This document shows positions 26,328 to 34,460 of a DNA stretch of 64,000 nt, piece after piece. This DNA is from Anaerolineae bacterium (GTDB lineage: Bacteria > Chloroflexota > Anaerolineae > Anaerolineales > UBA4823), in assembly GCA_003327455.1 (NCBI GenBank), contig QOQU01000013.1, positions 1 to 64,000 of the forward strand. Direction: 5' to 3'. The translations under genes and the position numbers were made by a program. Position 1 is the first letter of the stretch; every line of letters starts with the position of its first letter. The notes below the pieces were generated by a model. It saw only the letters and a list, made by a program, of their open reading frames with translations, searched no databases and was not told where the DNA came from.

Positions 26328-26951
26328 CTATGGGTTCAAGATCTTACCCACAGCACCGCCTGGATGAATTTTGGCAAAATTTTCCGGCGAAAACTTCTTT
26401 TCCCTTGCAACAACAGCACAGAGAGCATCACAAATCGCGCTATATGCGATTGTGCTGGTTGTTGCCAGATATCCCATAAGCTCATCTTCCTGTTTACACG
26501 GGATGAGTAAGCTCGATTTGCAAATCCTTGCCATTTGAGAGTCCGGGTTACTTACAAAAGCCAGAGTATCTATACCCAAATGATCGGCAATTTCGACCAT
26601 CTGGATTACTTCTCGACTTTCTCCACCCCTTGAGATAGCTATCAAAAGGTCTTGTTGGCAGAAAATATTCGTATGCCCGTGCAGTCCATCAGAAGGAGAG
26701 AGAAACATAGACCGCTGACCACTGCAGGTTAGAATATGAGCAAAACGCATTCCAACCGCCGCCGATGTTCCTACAGCCGTTATCCAAACCAGTCCCTGAC
26801 AGTTACATAGTTTTCTTGCCGTTTCAACAAACGATTGACCAAGATTTTTCGAAAGGCTTTGCAAGGTCTTGACATCCTTTTGTAAGGTATCTTTTGCGAT
26901 CTTAATAGAGCTATGAAAAAAATCATCTTTCAATTTTTCTGCTGGTACCAT
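26328..26951 (-). CDS. Small SIS domain sugar-phosphate isomerase 2
   Basis: About 207 residues, a single SIS domain paralogous to the protein at 22245-22865. Motifs: AVGTSAAVGMRFAH, SPSDGLHGHTN, ISRGGESREV and a C-terminal HPGGAVGK. Compared with paralogue 1, the usual S-x-S-G-E-T loop reads SRGGES, so substrate recognition may differ. I start at ATG 26951, which has GGAG 5 bases upstream and follows the DeoR stop by 10 bases. An in-frame ATG at 26978 would overlap the regulator and has a poorer ribosome site. It is part of the deoR-SIS-E1-E2 operon. Confidence 0.82.
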   Translation of the reverse strand: MVPAEKLKDDFFHSSIKIAKDTLQKDVKTLQSLSKNLGQSFVETARKLCNCQGLVWITAVGTSAAVGMRFAHILTCSGQRSMFLSPSDGLHGHTNIFCQQDLLIAISRGGESREVIQMVEIADHLGIDTLAFVSNPDSQMARICKSSLLIPCKQEDELMGYLATTSTIAYSAICDALCAVVAREKKFSPENFAKIHPGGAVGKILNP

Positions 26952-26961
26952 ATCGGCTCCA

Positions 26962-27756
26962 TTACACCAGAATAACATCTACGCCGCGTTCCTGTAATGA
27001 CACCACAAATTCGGGCGGAGCATCCAAATCCGTAATTAGCACATGCATCATTTCAATCGGCATGATCGTGGCCAGTCCAATTACCCCAATTTTGCTTGAG
27101 TCGGTTACCACGATGACTTCACTTGCCGCTCGAACCATAGCTCTGGCAACTTCTGCCTCCAATACATTAGCCGTGGTCAATCCTTGCTGAAAGGTCAATC
27201 CATCTGTTCCCAAGAACATCCTGTCGGCATGGAGTCCTTTAAGCTGTTCAATTGTTTGTGGCCCTACAACCAAATCATATTCGGCCAGATAGATTCCGCC
27301 TAATAAAATCATATGGACTCCTTTACAATTTCCCAGTTCTCGGACGACAGGTAAAAACCCCGTAATCACAGACAGGCTCTGGAGTTCATCGATGCGATTC
27401 GCGATGTTCTTGGCTACTTGGAGAGTAGTCGTACCGGAATCAATAATCAACCGGTCATTGGGTTTAACCAATGAGGCTGCTGCCCTACCAATTCGCTCTT
27501 TTTTTTCAATGTTCTGATTCATTCTTTGCGCTAACGGAGGGGTCAGGTTATTGGGCAAAATATTGACCGCACCCCCTGCGACCCGTTTCAATAATCCCAT
27601 TTCTTCCAGTTCCTGTAAATCACGTCGGATTGAAACGGTTGAGACTCCGAACTGTTTGCTTAACTCAACAACCCGGACAAGATTATTGCGTTTTAGCTCT
27701 TCCAAAATTCGTGAACGACGCTCCTGAACTTCAAAACCTGTTTTTCCATTATCCAT
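26962..27756 (-). CDS. DeoR family transcriptional regulator
   Basis: About 264 residues. The N-terminal DeoR helix-turn-helix (about 10-65) carries ERRSRILEELKRNNLVRV and FGVSTVSIRRDLQELEE. The C-terminal DeoR sensor domain (about 80-235) has IDSGTTTLQVA and VVTDSSKIG, the usual sugar-phosphate-binding motifs of this family. Such proteins respond to phosphorylated sugars, matching the kinases and SIS isomerases around it. ATG 27756 has AGGAG 9 bases upstream; an upstream in-frame ATG at 27804 is less likely. It heads the minus-strand operon with SIS-2, E1 and E2 and is divergent from aminotransferase 2. Confidence 0.87.
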   Translation of the reverse strand: MDNGKTGFEVQERRSRILEELKRNNLVRVVELSKQFGVSTVSIRRDLQELEEMGLLKRVAGGAVNILPNNLTPPLAQRMNQNIEKKERIGRAAASLVKPNDRLIIDSGTTTLQVAKNIANRIDELQSLSVITGFLPVVRELGNCKGVHMILLGGIYLAEYDLVVGPQTIEQLKGLHADRMFLGTDGLTFQQGLTTANVLEAEVARAMVRAASEVIVVTDSSKIGVIGLATIMPIEMMHVLITDLDAPPEFVVSLQERGVDVILV

Positions 27757-27768
27757 AGAAAGTCTCTC

Positions 27769-27792
27769 CTGATGACTTTCGAATATGAAAGT
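27769..27792 (-). promoter_or_regulatory. Candidate DeoR operator and GntR-type half site
   Basis: ACTTTC-GAATAT-GAAAGT (27775-27792) is an 18-base inverted repeat in the deoR leader. Overlapping it, CTGATGACTTT (27769-27779) is identical over 11 bases to one arm of the 26-base palindrome before gntR-2, and it covers the ribosome site of deoR. This may link the GntR and DeoR control circuits. Binding is untested. Confidence 0.4.
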
Positions 27793-27819
27793 TAATATGA
27801 ACATTATCGATACGTTTTT

Positions 27820-27847
27820 ATTATAATCTAAAAAGCATTTTTTGTAA
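27820..27847 (-). promoter_or_regulatory. Promoter of the deoR-SIS-E1-E2 operon
   Basis: On the minus strand, TTACAA (27847-27842), 16 bases and a perfect TATAAT (27825-27820) precede deoR. The -35 is weak. The predicted start near 27813 places the inverted repeat at 27775-27792 in the leader. Confidence 0.45.
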
Positions 27848-27849
27848 TA

Positions 27850-27877
27850 TTAAAATCAAAAAGAAATTTGTTATAAT
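27850..27877 (+). promoter_or_regulatory. Promoter of aminotransferase 2
   Basis: A perfect TATAAT (27872-27877) is preceded by a weak TTAAAA (27850-27855) at 16 bases. The start would fall near 27884, which supports use of the ATG at 27913 rather than the one at 27883. The two promoters in this divergent gap are back to back. Confidence 0.5.
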
Positions 27878-27912
27878 ACCTGATGAAACCTTTCGTCATT
27901 GGAGGCCGTGCA

Positions 27913-29187
27913 ATGTCAAACCCTAAAAATATTGACCCAAAATTAGCCATACATGGGGGAAAACCGGTTCGCACAAGACCCTTGCCTGCATGGCCTTCCT
28001 ACGATGAAGAAATCGAGGCAGCTATCACCGTGCTTCGTTCTGGAAAACATGCCCGCCAATCAGGATCCTATGTAGCTCAATTCGAAGCTGCCTTTGCGGC
28101 TTATTTTGGCGTTAAGAATGCCATTGCCGTCAGCTCTGGAACTGCTGCTATTCATGTAGCCTTGGCGGCTCTGGGAATCGGTCCTGGCGATGATGTCATC
28201 AACACTGCGCATTGTTTTATTGGCACAGCCACCCCTGTGGTTCATTGTGGTGCCGTTCCAATCTTTGCTGACATTGATCCGAAAACATTCAATCTTGATC
28301 CGAAATCCGTTCGGGAGAAAATTACCCCCTTCACGAAAGCTATCGTTCCAGTTCACCTGAACGGCTGTCCTGCTGAAATGAATCAACTGCTCGAAATCGC
28401 TAAGCAATACAACCTTTACATTGTTGAGGATGCTGCCCAAGCTCATGGCGCGCGCTATCGGGATAAACTGGTTGGCACCTTTGGTCAATTCGGATGTTTT
28501 AGCTTTTGGGAAGATAAGATTATCTCGACCGCCGGTGAAGGGGGCATGATCATTACCGATGACGACCAATTGGCAAAAAGAGCCAGGATGATCCAGCACC
28601 ATGGAGAATTGCGTCAAGATGGTGACTATTACCGAGGGGAACGCCTGTACTACCACCCCATTCTAGGATACAACTTTCGAATGACAGAAGTTCAAGGAGC
28701 CATAGGACTGGTTCAGTTAAGAAAATTGCCCGATTACATTGCAAAACGTCGTAAAAATGCTCATCTTTTGACCCAACTTCTATCTGACATCTGGGGGGTT
28801 TTTCCACCTTATGAACCCGATTATGTCGAGCACGTGTATTACAAATATATTCTTAAGTTGGATCGGAAGGTACTCAAAACTCCAGCAGCAGAGATTGCCA
28901 AAGCGATTTCTGCAGAGGGAATTCCAGCTACTCGCAGGTACCCTACACCTTTACACCAACAACCGATTTTTGTTGAAAAACGGGGCTTTGGCAATACAAG
29001 TGCCCCCTTTTCCTGGTATCCAGGCGAAGTGCAGTATGGTAGTGGCTTACCGGTAGCAGAGACCATCCCGAACGATTTGATTATGATTCGAATGAATCCA
29101 AATTTGACCGAAGAAGATATCGCGGATATTGCTTATGCTGTCCGTAAAGTGGTTGAATACTTCTCACAGCATCAGGAGAATTCATAA
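27913..29187 (+). CDS. DegT/DnrJ/EryC1/StrS family aminotransferase 2
   Basis: About 424 residues. The opening LAIHGGKPVRTRPLPAWP resembles the AHBA-synthase/StsC-like branch, which includes glutamine-dependent inosose (cyclitol) aminotransferases. PLP motifs: SSGTAAIHVAL, the Asp of EDAAQAHGA, and the Schiff-base Lys202 in FWEDKIISTAGEGG. I start at ATG 27913, with GGAGG 8 bases upstream. It is transcribed alone, divergently from deoR, and ends at a two-way terminator facing aminotransferase 3. The subfamily hints at a cyclitol-like keto substrate, but the specificity is not proven. Alternative: a nucleotide-sugar aminotransferase, disfavoured by the absence of nucleotidyltransferase genes. 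Confidence 0.83.
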   Translation: MSNPKNIDPKLAIHGGKPVRTRPLPAWPSYDEEIEAAITVLRSGKHARQSGSYVAQFEAAFAAYFGVKNAIAVSSGTAAIHVALAALGIGPGDDVINTAHCFIGTATPVVHCGAVPIFADIDPKTFNLDPKSVREKITPFTKAIVPVHLNGCPAEMNQLLEIAKQYNLYIVEDAAQAHGARYRDKLVGTFGQFGCFSFWEDKIISTAGEGGMIITDDDQLAKRARMIQHHGELRQDGDYYRGERLYYHPILGYNFRMTEVQGAIGLVQLRKLPDYIAKRRKNAHLLTQLLSDIWGVFPPYEPDYVEHVYYKYILKLDRKVLKTPAAEIAKAISAEGIPATRRYPTPLHQQPIFVEKRGFGNTSAPFSWYPGEVQYGSGLPVAETIPNDLIMIRMNPNLTEEDIADIAYAVRKVVEYFSQHQENS

Positions 29188-29218
29188 CGGTGTAGCTTCT
29201 TGATGTAGAAAGAATAAA

Positions 29219-29246
29219 GAGCCCCTGGTGTGAAGTTCAGGGGCTC
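29219..29246. terminator. Bidirectional terminator between convergent aminotransferase genes
   Basis: GAGCCCCTG (29219-29227) pairs perfectly with CAGGGGCTC (29238-29246) around a 10-base loop. The minus-strand side is followed by TTTATTCTTTCT and the plus side by CTTGTAGGTTT, so termination is probably stronger for the minus-strand operon. Confidence 0.65.
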
Positions 29247-29276
29247 CTTGTAGGTTTATCCAGGGGAAGTTTGTTA

Positions 29277-30656
29277 TCAGCCTTTCTTGGCTGGGGTTAC
29301 TTCCACCCAAACCCCTCGGGTTGAGGGGGCAAGGATCGACCAGGGAGGCGAATACTCCATTTTCTCCGCATAATCTGCCAGTTCATCCAGATTTTCCCAA
29401 ACTTTTCGGAAACTCTTCAGATAAAGGTCCATCGTCTCACGGTTGCGGAAATACCAGGGTCCAGCGCTTCCGTTTTTGCCTATGCAGCGCGTTGTCTCCA
29501 GAACTTCTAAAGTGTTGGTAAATTCTTCGAAGTCGTACTTAATGGGATTGGTTCCTGGCAACGACCATGGCACACCATTTCCAAAGCCTTCTTGGGTGCG
29601 GAACATTGCCTGGCCCGGGATCGGAGCATTCTGGTATAACCTCAAAGGCAGCCCTTCTGCGCCCATGGCATCTTCGACGGCTTTGGCAAAACGACCGGGG
29701 TGTACATCATAGCCGGCGGCTCGGGGATCGAACTTGATCCGATACATGTGATATACGTGCGTACTTCCCTCGGGTATTTGAGGGGGAATAATCCCTGGCA
29801 GTTCCGATAATCCCTTACTTAAGTAAGCCCCATTAGAAATGAACAATTCTGTATAGTGGTCTAAACGCTTCAATTGAGATCGAAGGAAAGCCGCCATAAT
29901 GGGATTAATCCGATAGTTCCATCCCAAAGTAAAAGCGTTATAAGCCCGAGGCTTATCTTTCTGAATCACTTCACCAAAAGAGCGCACCATGCTGGCACGG
30001 TTATAGAAATCCACGTTATTGGTAAAGAAAATTCCCCCCTCACCGCAAGTCGCCAGTTGCTTAACAGGCATCAGACTTGTTCCCGCAACATCGCCTAATG
30101 CGCCAGCTTTTTTACCTTTGTAAGTTGCCCCCATCGCATGAGCCGCATCTTCAATCAACACTAGGTTGTATTTGTCAGCTATCTGTCGGAGAGATTCATA
30201 ATCGGCGGGTAATCCATGGAGATCAACGGCCATGATTGCCCGTGTACGATTGGTGATTTTTGTTTCAACCGACTTAGGATCAATATTATAGGTCACAGGA
30301 TCAATATCCGCAAATACAGGAATGCAGACATGGTGCAAAACGGCTGAAGCTGAAGCTAAAAACGTGAGAGCTGGGACAATAACCTCATCACCGGGTACAC
30401 AACCTGCCGCTGCCACGGCAGCATGTAAAGACGCCGTACCACTTCCCATTAACAAGACATATTCGACATTAAAGTATTCAGAGATTTCCTTTTCGGCAGC
30501 TTCTATTTCTGGATGGTTGATACCTAAAAATTGTCCGCTCTCGATCACCCGATTGATCGCCTCTAAATCTTCTGGCAAAGTTTCCGGCCAGCGATCTTCG
30601 AGTGGTCTTTCATTTTTGAACAGAGGTTCTCCACCAAACAATGCAAGCTTCGACAT
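29277..30656 (-). CDS. DegT/DnrJ/EryC1/StrS family aminotransferase 3
   Basis: 459 residues, longer than the typical 370-430. It starts SKLALFGGEPLF, again like the StsC/AHBA branch. PLP motifs: GSGTASLHAAVAAAG, the Asp of EDAAHAMGA, and the Schiff-base Lys199 in LMPVKQLATCGEGG. The C-terminal extension (about 390-459) contains WYFRNRETMDLYLKSFRKV and may cap the active site. AAGGAG lies upstream of ATG 30656. It is the third gene of the gntR-2/FGGY-2 operon, 27 bases after the kinase. Together with the homologues at 9943 and 27913 it makes three divergent family members in 21 kb, implying several different keto or amino positions are processed. Confidence 0.84.
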   Translation of the reverse strand: MSKLALFGGEPLFKNERPLEDRWPETLPEDLEAINRVIESGQFLGINHPEIEAAEKEISEYFNVEYVLLMGSGTASLHAAVAAAGCVPGDEVIVPALTFLASASAVLHHVCIPVFADIDPVTYNIDPKSVETKITNRTRAIMAVDLHGLPADYESLRQIADKYNLVLIEDAAHAMGATYKGKKAGALGDVAGTSLMPVKQLATCGEGGIFFTNNVDFYNRASMVRSFGEVIQKDKPRAYNAFTLGWNYRINPIMAAFLRSQLKRLDHYTELFISNGAYLSKGLSELPGIIPPQIPEGSTHVYHMYRIKFDPRAAGYDVHPGRFAKAVEDAMGAEGLPLRLYQNAPIPGQAMFRTQEGFGNGVPWSLPGTNPIKYDFEEFTNTLEVLETTRCIGKNGSAGPWYFRNRETMDLYLKSFRKVWENLDELADYAEKMEYSPPWSILAPSTRGVWVEVTPAKKG

Positions 30657-30683
30657 TTTTTACTCCTTTCTTGATATAGTTGT

Positions 30684-32201
30684 TTAATTTGGATTAAATA
30701 AGGGTTCTAAAATTTGATGAACCCTAACAAATTGTTGATATCCTTTATCGTAGATTGCGATTTTTTCCATTCGAGGGTAAATCATCTCTCCGGGAGATAA
30801 CCATTGTCTGAGCAATATGTCAAAATTTTCAAAATAGCCGACAGCCATCCCGGCCAGATAAGCATCAGCAATTGATCCTTCTGCATTGGGAGCATATTCC
30901 TGAGGAATACCGGTAATATCCGTCACAATCTGACGCCAAATTTTACTGCGTGCTCCACCTCCTGTAGCAATCAGGCGCTTAAGTGGATGGCCCTGTGGGT
31001 AGTAACATTCCAAACCATACCGGATCGTATAGCCCCACGCTTCCAGCAGAGACCGAAACAGATGGGAACGCGTATGAGAACGCCGTAATCCAATGAACGC
31101 TCCACTGGCATAGGGGTTGAATCTTGGGCTGCGTTGCCCCAGCATGTGAGGAATAAAGATTAAGCCATCACAGGTTTCCGGAGCACTTTCGGCAAGCTGA
31201 TCAAATTGCGCATAAGCGGATATGCCATTCTGCGCCTCAATCAGGCGTTGCTCGTAACCAAACTCATCGCGAAACCAACGCAAACTATCCCCCGTGGTCA
31301 AACAATAGGCAGGGTAATCGTAGAGATAACCATCTTGAGGTCGTTCCCCTTTCTCTTCATAAGGGTAGGGATATCGTAAAGCAAAATCCATATCTACTTT
31401 CATTACGGGCAATAAGCCAGCCGTCCCATAATAGGCTATTGCTTCACTGGTTTTGGTTGCTCCACCGCTAATGGTTGAAGCAGTTACATCGTTCGTCCCG
31501 GCTATAACCAGGGTACCTTTTGCCAGTCCCGTCTCTATAGCTGCTTTGTTCTGTACCTCTCCCACGACCGTCAAAGGAGCAACAACCCGCGGCAGGATGG
31601 CTGGATCAATACCCAGTTCCTCGCACACGTCTTCTTTCCAGCTGCAAGATGGGCTGTGGTAAATTGCTCCCCACCCTCCAACAGAAATTGTATCCGTAAC
31701 GTATTCTCCACAAAGCCTGTAGACAAAATATTGAGCAGCGTCAAAAAATTTTTTCATTCTCGAGGCAGATTCAGGCTCATGCCGGATGAACCAAACCAGC
31801 TTTGGGATCATTTCTTCACTCGTAAGTTTTAAGTGATATTTCTGGTTTATTTCATCCAATTCCCGAATCGCTCGATTGTCTGAATACAAGATTGCCCCAT
31901 AAATTGGATTCCCCTCCTCATCCGTCGGACCGAAGTTAGGGTGTAATCCACTAGGAAACACAGCCCTGATCTGCTGTGGATTGATTTCATTTTCTAAAAG
32001 CATCTTTTGGATAACCCAAGAGGGATTTAACCACCAATTTCTTTCAATATCATGCTCTACCCATCCAATGCGTGGATATTGGCAACTATGCTCTAAAAAA
32101 GCCTCTGCAAGAACTTTCCCATCAAGTGACACAATTGCCCCTTTAACACCTTGCGTCCCAATATCGATTCCTAATAGCAAATCTTCGTTGGAGGGCTTCA
32201 T
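30684..32201 (-). CDS. FGGY family carbohydrate kinase 2
   Basis: 505 residues, paralogous to the kinase at 17056-18609. Motifs: GIDIGTQGVKGAIVSLDG, YSDNRA in place of the usual W-D-R, AGTNDV around the catalytic Asp, TGGGARSKIWRQIVTDI and EGSIADAYLAG. The shared unusual YSD.RA motif suggests the two kinases act on related substrates, perhaps two isomers or an early and a late intermediate. It follows gntR-2 by 26 bases and precedes aminotransferase 3, forming a short regulator-kinase-aminotransferase operon. All ATP-site motifs look intact. Confidence 0.88.
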   Translation of the reverse strand: MKPSNEDLLLGIDIGTQGVKGAIVSLDGKVLAEAFLEHSCQYPRIGWVEHDIERNWWLNPSWVIQKMLLENEINPQQIRAVFPSGLHPNFGPTDEEGNPIYGAILYSDNRAIRELDEINQKYHLKLTSEEMIPKLVWFIRHEPESASRMKKFFDAAQYFVYRLCGEYVTDTISVGGWGAIYHSPSCSWKEDVCEELGIDPAILPRVVAPLTVVGEVQNKAAIETGLAKGTLVIAGTNDVTASTISGGATKTSEAIAYYGTAGLLPVMKVDMDFALRYPYPYEEKGERPQDGYLYDYPAYCLTTGDSLRWFRDEFGYEQRLIEAQNGISAYAQFDQLAESAPETCDGLIFIPHMLGQRSPRFNPYASGAFIGLRRSHTRSHLFRSLLEAWGYTIRYGLECYYPQGHPLKRLIATGGGARSKIWRQIVTDITGIPQEYAPNAEGSIADAYLAGMAVGYFENFDILLRQWLSPGEMIYPRMEKIAIYDKGYQQFVRVHQILEPLFNPN

Positions 32202-32227
32202 CTGTTATATCCTAGATATTGGTATTT

Positions 32228-32962
32228 TCAACGCCGCACACGACGCACATGAAACTGAATCCGATCACCTCGGTGATAATCTCGACAATAAATCATCGGC
32301 TCAGTAAAGTCACTGTAAATCAACTGTTTCAACAGAATCCAGGTCAGGTTTTCGGACTCGAATGGCAAAGATTCTTTTTCCAGTCGACAGGCATGGATTG
32401 TTGCTTGCGAGTATCTGAGGGGCTTTCCAAGCCTGTTCTCGATATACTCAAACAACGAACCCTTAAAATCCTCTTCGCTCCATTGATCGGGTAAAAACCG
32501 CAAGGGTATCGTGTCAATTGAGTAAATGATCGGGGTGTTACCTGCATATCGGATTCGTTCTATTGAAAGCACTTCCTGATTGGGGTCAATTTGGAGTAAA
32601 GCGCACAATTCTGCATTAGGAAAATGCTTTTCTACTTTTAGCAGTTTGTTTTCTGTGCTTATGTTGTAGCTGGATAATAACTCGGTCACACTTTGTAAAT
32701 TAGAAATGTCAATGTCCAGGCTAGAAGGGAGCGATAGAACATACCTGCCGGATCCATGCTTTGTCACGAGAATTCGCTCCTCTTCCAATAACTGCAAGGC
32801 TTCACGCAAGCTCAAACGACTGACATTGAAAATTTCTTGTAAGCGTTCTTCCGATGGCAATTGATCCCCAGGCTGGTAACTCTGCTCTCGAATGAATTCC
32901 AGCAAAGCATCTCGAATTAAGTAGCGGATGGGTTTACCATTAGGATTTAAGAAAGATTTCAT
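32228..32962 (-). CDS. GntR/UTRA regulator, paralogue of the one at 9139
   Basis: 244 residues with a GntR helix-turn-helix (PGDQLPSEERLQEIFNVSRL, LVTKHGSGRYVLS) and a UTRA ligand domain (SIERIRYAGNTPIIYS, CRDYHRGDRIQFHV). It closely resembles the regulator at 9139-9918 in domain layout, length and end motifs. A perfect 26-base palindrome 9 bases before its start codon, sitting on the predicted transcription start, argues for autorepression. The two GntR genes face inward from the two ends of the island and probably bind related operators, though they may respond to different effectors. Confidence 0.88.
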   Translation of the reverse strand: MKSFLNPNGKPIRYLIRDALLEFIREQSYQPGDQLPSEERLQEIFNVSRLSLREALQLLEEERILVTKHGSGRYVLSLPSSLDIDISNLQSVTELLSSYNISTENKLLKVEKHFPNAELCALLQIDPNQEVLSIERIRYAGNTPIIYSIDTIPLRFLPDQWSEEDFKGSLFEYIENRLGKPLRYSQATIHACRLEKESLPFESENLTWILLKQLIYSDFTEPMIYCRDYHRGDRIQFHVRRVRR

Positions 32963-32971
32963 ATGCGCCCA

Positions 32972-32997
32972 AAAGTCATCAGATATCTGATGACTTT
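32972..32997 (-). promoter_or_regulatory. Perfect 26-bp palindromic operator of gntR-2
   Basis: The half site AAAGTCATCAGAT is followed directly by its exact reverse complement ATCTGATGACTTT. It begins two bases after the -10 hexamer of the minus-strand promoter and covers the expected transcription start. This is a textbook location for a homodimeric repressor. The same half-site sequence recurs in the leaders of gntR-1 (9083-9091, 9110-9137) and deoR (27769-27779). Confidence 0.7.
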
Positions 32998-32998
32998 G

Positions 32999-33027
32999 AG
33001 TATAACCATAGATGTTAAATTTGTCAA
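32999..33027 (-). promoter_or_regulatory. Strong promoter of the gntR-2 operon
   Basis: On the minus strand, consensus TTGACA (33027-33022), a 17-base spacer and TATACT (33004-32999). This is one of the strongest promoters in the window and leads into the palindromic operator. A separate TATAAT at 33076-33081 on the plus strand may serve the divergent icd gene. Confidence 0.72.
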
Positions 33028-33140
33028 TGGTGCATTTTTGAATTCATGCTTAACTCAATCAGCTATTTTCTACGATATAATCATCAACAAAGGAATATTT
33101 CTTTACCTTACCTACCCATATCACCAGTTTGGAGAGCGCA

Positions 33141-34442
33141 ATGAGCACAGGTTCAATTCAGCCACCTGCCGGGGGACATCCCATTGAAATGAAGGATGGA
33201 AGACTTATCGTCCCCGATCATCCCATCATCCCTTTTGTCGAAGGGGATGGTACAGGACGGGATATCTGGCGCGCTGCCCAACACGTGCTTGACTCAGCCG
33301 TCGCGAAAGCTTATGCAGGCAAGCGCAAAATTCACTGGCTGGAGGTGCTGGCAGGAGAAAAGGCTTATAACCAACTTGGCACCTGGCTGCCCGACGAGAC
33401 GGTGCAAGCCTTTCGCCAATATCGGGTCGGGATTAAGGGGCCTTTGACGACCCCCATCGGCGGGGGATTTCGCTCCCTTAATGTAGCTTTGCGCAAGGCA
33501 TTGGATTTGTATGTCTGTTTGCGCCCGGTGCGCTACTTTGAAGGGGTGCCATCGCCTGTAAAACGCCCACAAGATGTGGATATGGTCATTTTCCGTGAAA
33601 ACACCGAAGATATCTACACCGGGATTGAATTTGAGTACGGCACACCCGAAAACCAGCGCTTCAAAGACCTGCTCAAAGAAGCCTTTCCTCAGGAATATGC
33701 CAAAATCCGCTTCCCAGAAACAGCTGGCATCGGGTTGAAGCCCATCTCTAAAGAAGGTACCTATCGCCTGGTACGGGCAGCCATCCGCTACGCTCTGGAG
33801 AATGGGCGGCGCAGTGTGACCCTGGTTCACAAAGGGAATATCATGAAGTATACGGAGGGGGCTTTTCGTAATTGGGGCTATGAACTGGCAGAGAGCGAAT
33901 TCGGTGAGCAGGTTTACACCTGGGCGCAGTGGGAGCGCACCAAAGCTTCGAAGGGTGAGGAAGCCGCTAACGCCGAACAAGAGCAAGCCTTAAAAGCCGG
34001 AAAACTGCTGATCAAAGATGTAATCGCCGATATCGTCTTCCAGCAGACCATCACGCGCGCCAAAGAGTTCGATGTGATTGCCACCATGAACCTCAACGGC
34101 GATTATCTATCCGACGCCCTAGCTGCCCAGGTGGGCGGAATCGGCATTGCACCCGGCGGCAATATCAACTACGAAAGCGGTCATGCGGTCTTCGAAGCCA
34201 CCCACGGCACTGCTCCCAAATACGCCGATAAAGACATGGTCAATCCGGGCTCGGTTATCCTTTCGGGCGAGATGATGCTCCGCTACCTTGGTTGGAAGGA
34301 AGCCGCCGATTTGATTATCAAAGGAATGGAGGGCGCCATTGCCGCCAGGACGGTAACCTACGATTTTCATCGGCTTATGGAAGGAGCAACCTTGCTGAAA
34401 TGCTCGGAGTTCGGCGCGGCGGTAGTGGCAAAGATGGACTAA
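33141..34442 (+). CDS. icd: NADP-dependent isocitrate dehydrogenase
   Basis: About 433 residues, homologous over full length to E. coli-type isocitrate dehydrogenase, which oxidises isocitrate to 2-oxoglutarate and CO2 in the TCA cycle. Substrate-site motif [13 protein letters not shown] contains the serine phosphorylated in enterobacteria. [13 protein letters not shown] and [17 protein letters not shown] are typical. The Lys-Tyr of APKYA, the Val of MVNPG, and the Tyr and Arg of TVTYDFHRL are the E. coli NADP+ determinants, so NADP+ is predicted. Start at ATG 33141, with GGAGAG 6-10 bases upstream. It begins just outside the island and is followed by the sensor kinase gene after 18 bases. 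Confidence 0.93.
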   Translation: MSTGSIQPPAGGHPIEMKDGRLIVPDHPIIPFVEGDGTGRDIWRAAQHVLDSAVAKAYAGKRKIHWLEVLAGEKAYNQLGTWLPDETVQAFRQYRVGIKGPLTTPIGGGFRSLNVALRKALDLYVCLRPVRYFEGVPSPVKRPQDVDMVIFRENTEDIYTGIEFEYGTPENQRFKDLLKEAFPQEYAKIRFPETAGIGLKPISKEGTYRLVRAAIRYALENGRRSVTLVHKGNIMKYTEGAFRNWGYELAESEFGEQVYTWAQWERTKASKGEEAANAEQEQALKAGKLLIKDVIADIVFQQTITRAKEFDVIATMNLNGDYLSDALAAQVGGIGIAPGGNINYESGHAVFEATHGTAPKYADKDMVNPGSVILSGEMMLRYLGWKEAADLIIKGMEGAIAARTVTYDFHRLMEGATLLKCSEFGAAVVAKMD

Positions 34443-34460
34443 AGAGGAGTTCACCAGGAT

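Noticed and set aside
28060-28656. Minus-strand frame of 198 codons inside aminotransferase 2
   Set aside because: Antisense to an intact PLP enzyme with all motifs. No ribosome site or family resemblance.
33294-33986. Minus-strand frame of 230 codons inside icd
   Set aside because: The coding strand has a complete, highly conserved isocitrate dehydrogenase. The antisense frame has no recognisable domain or start signal.
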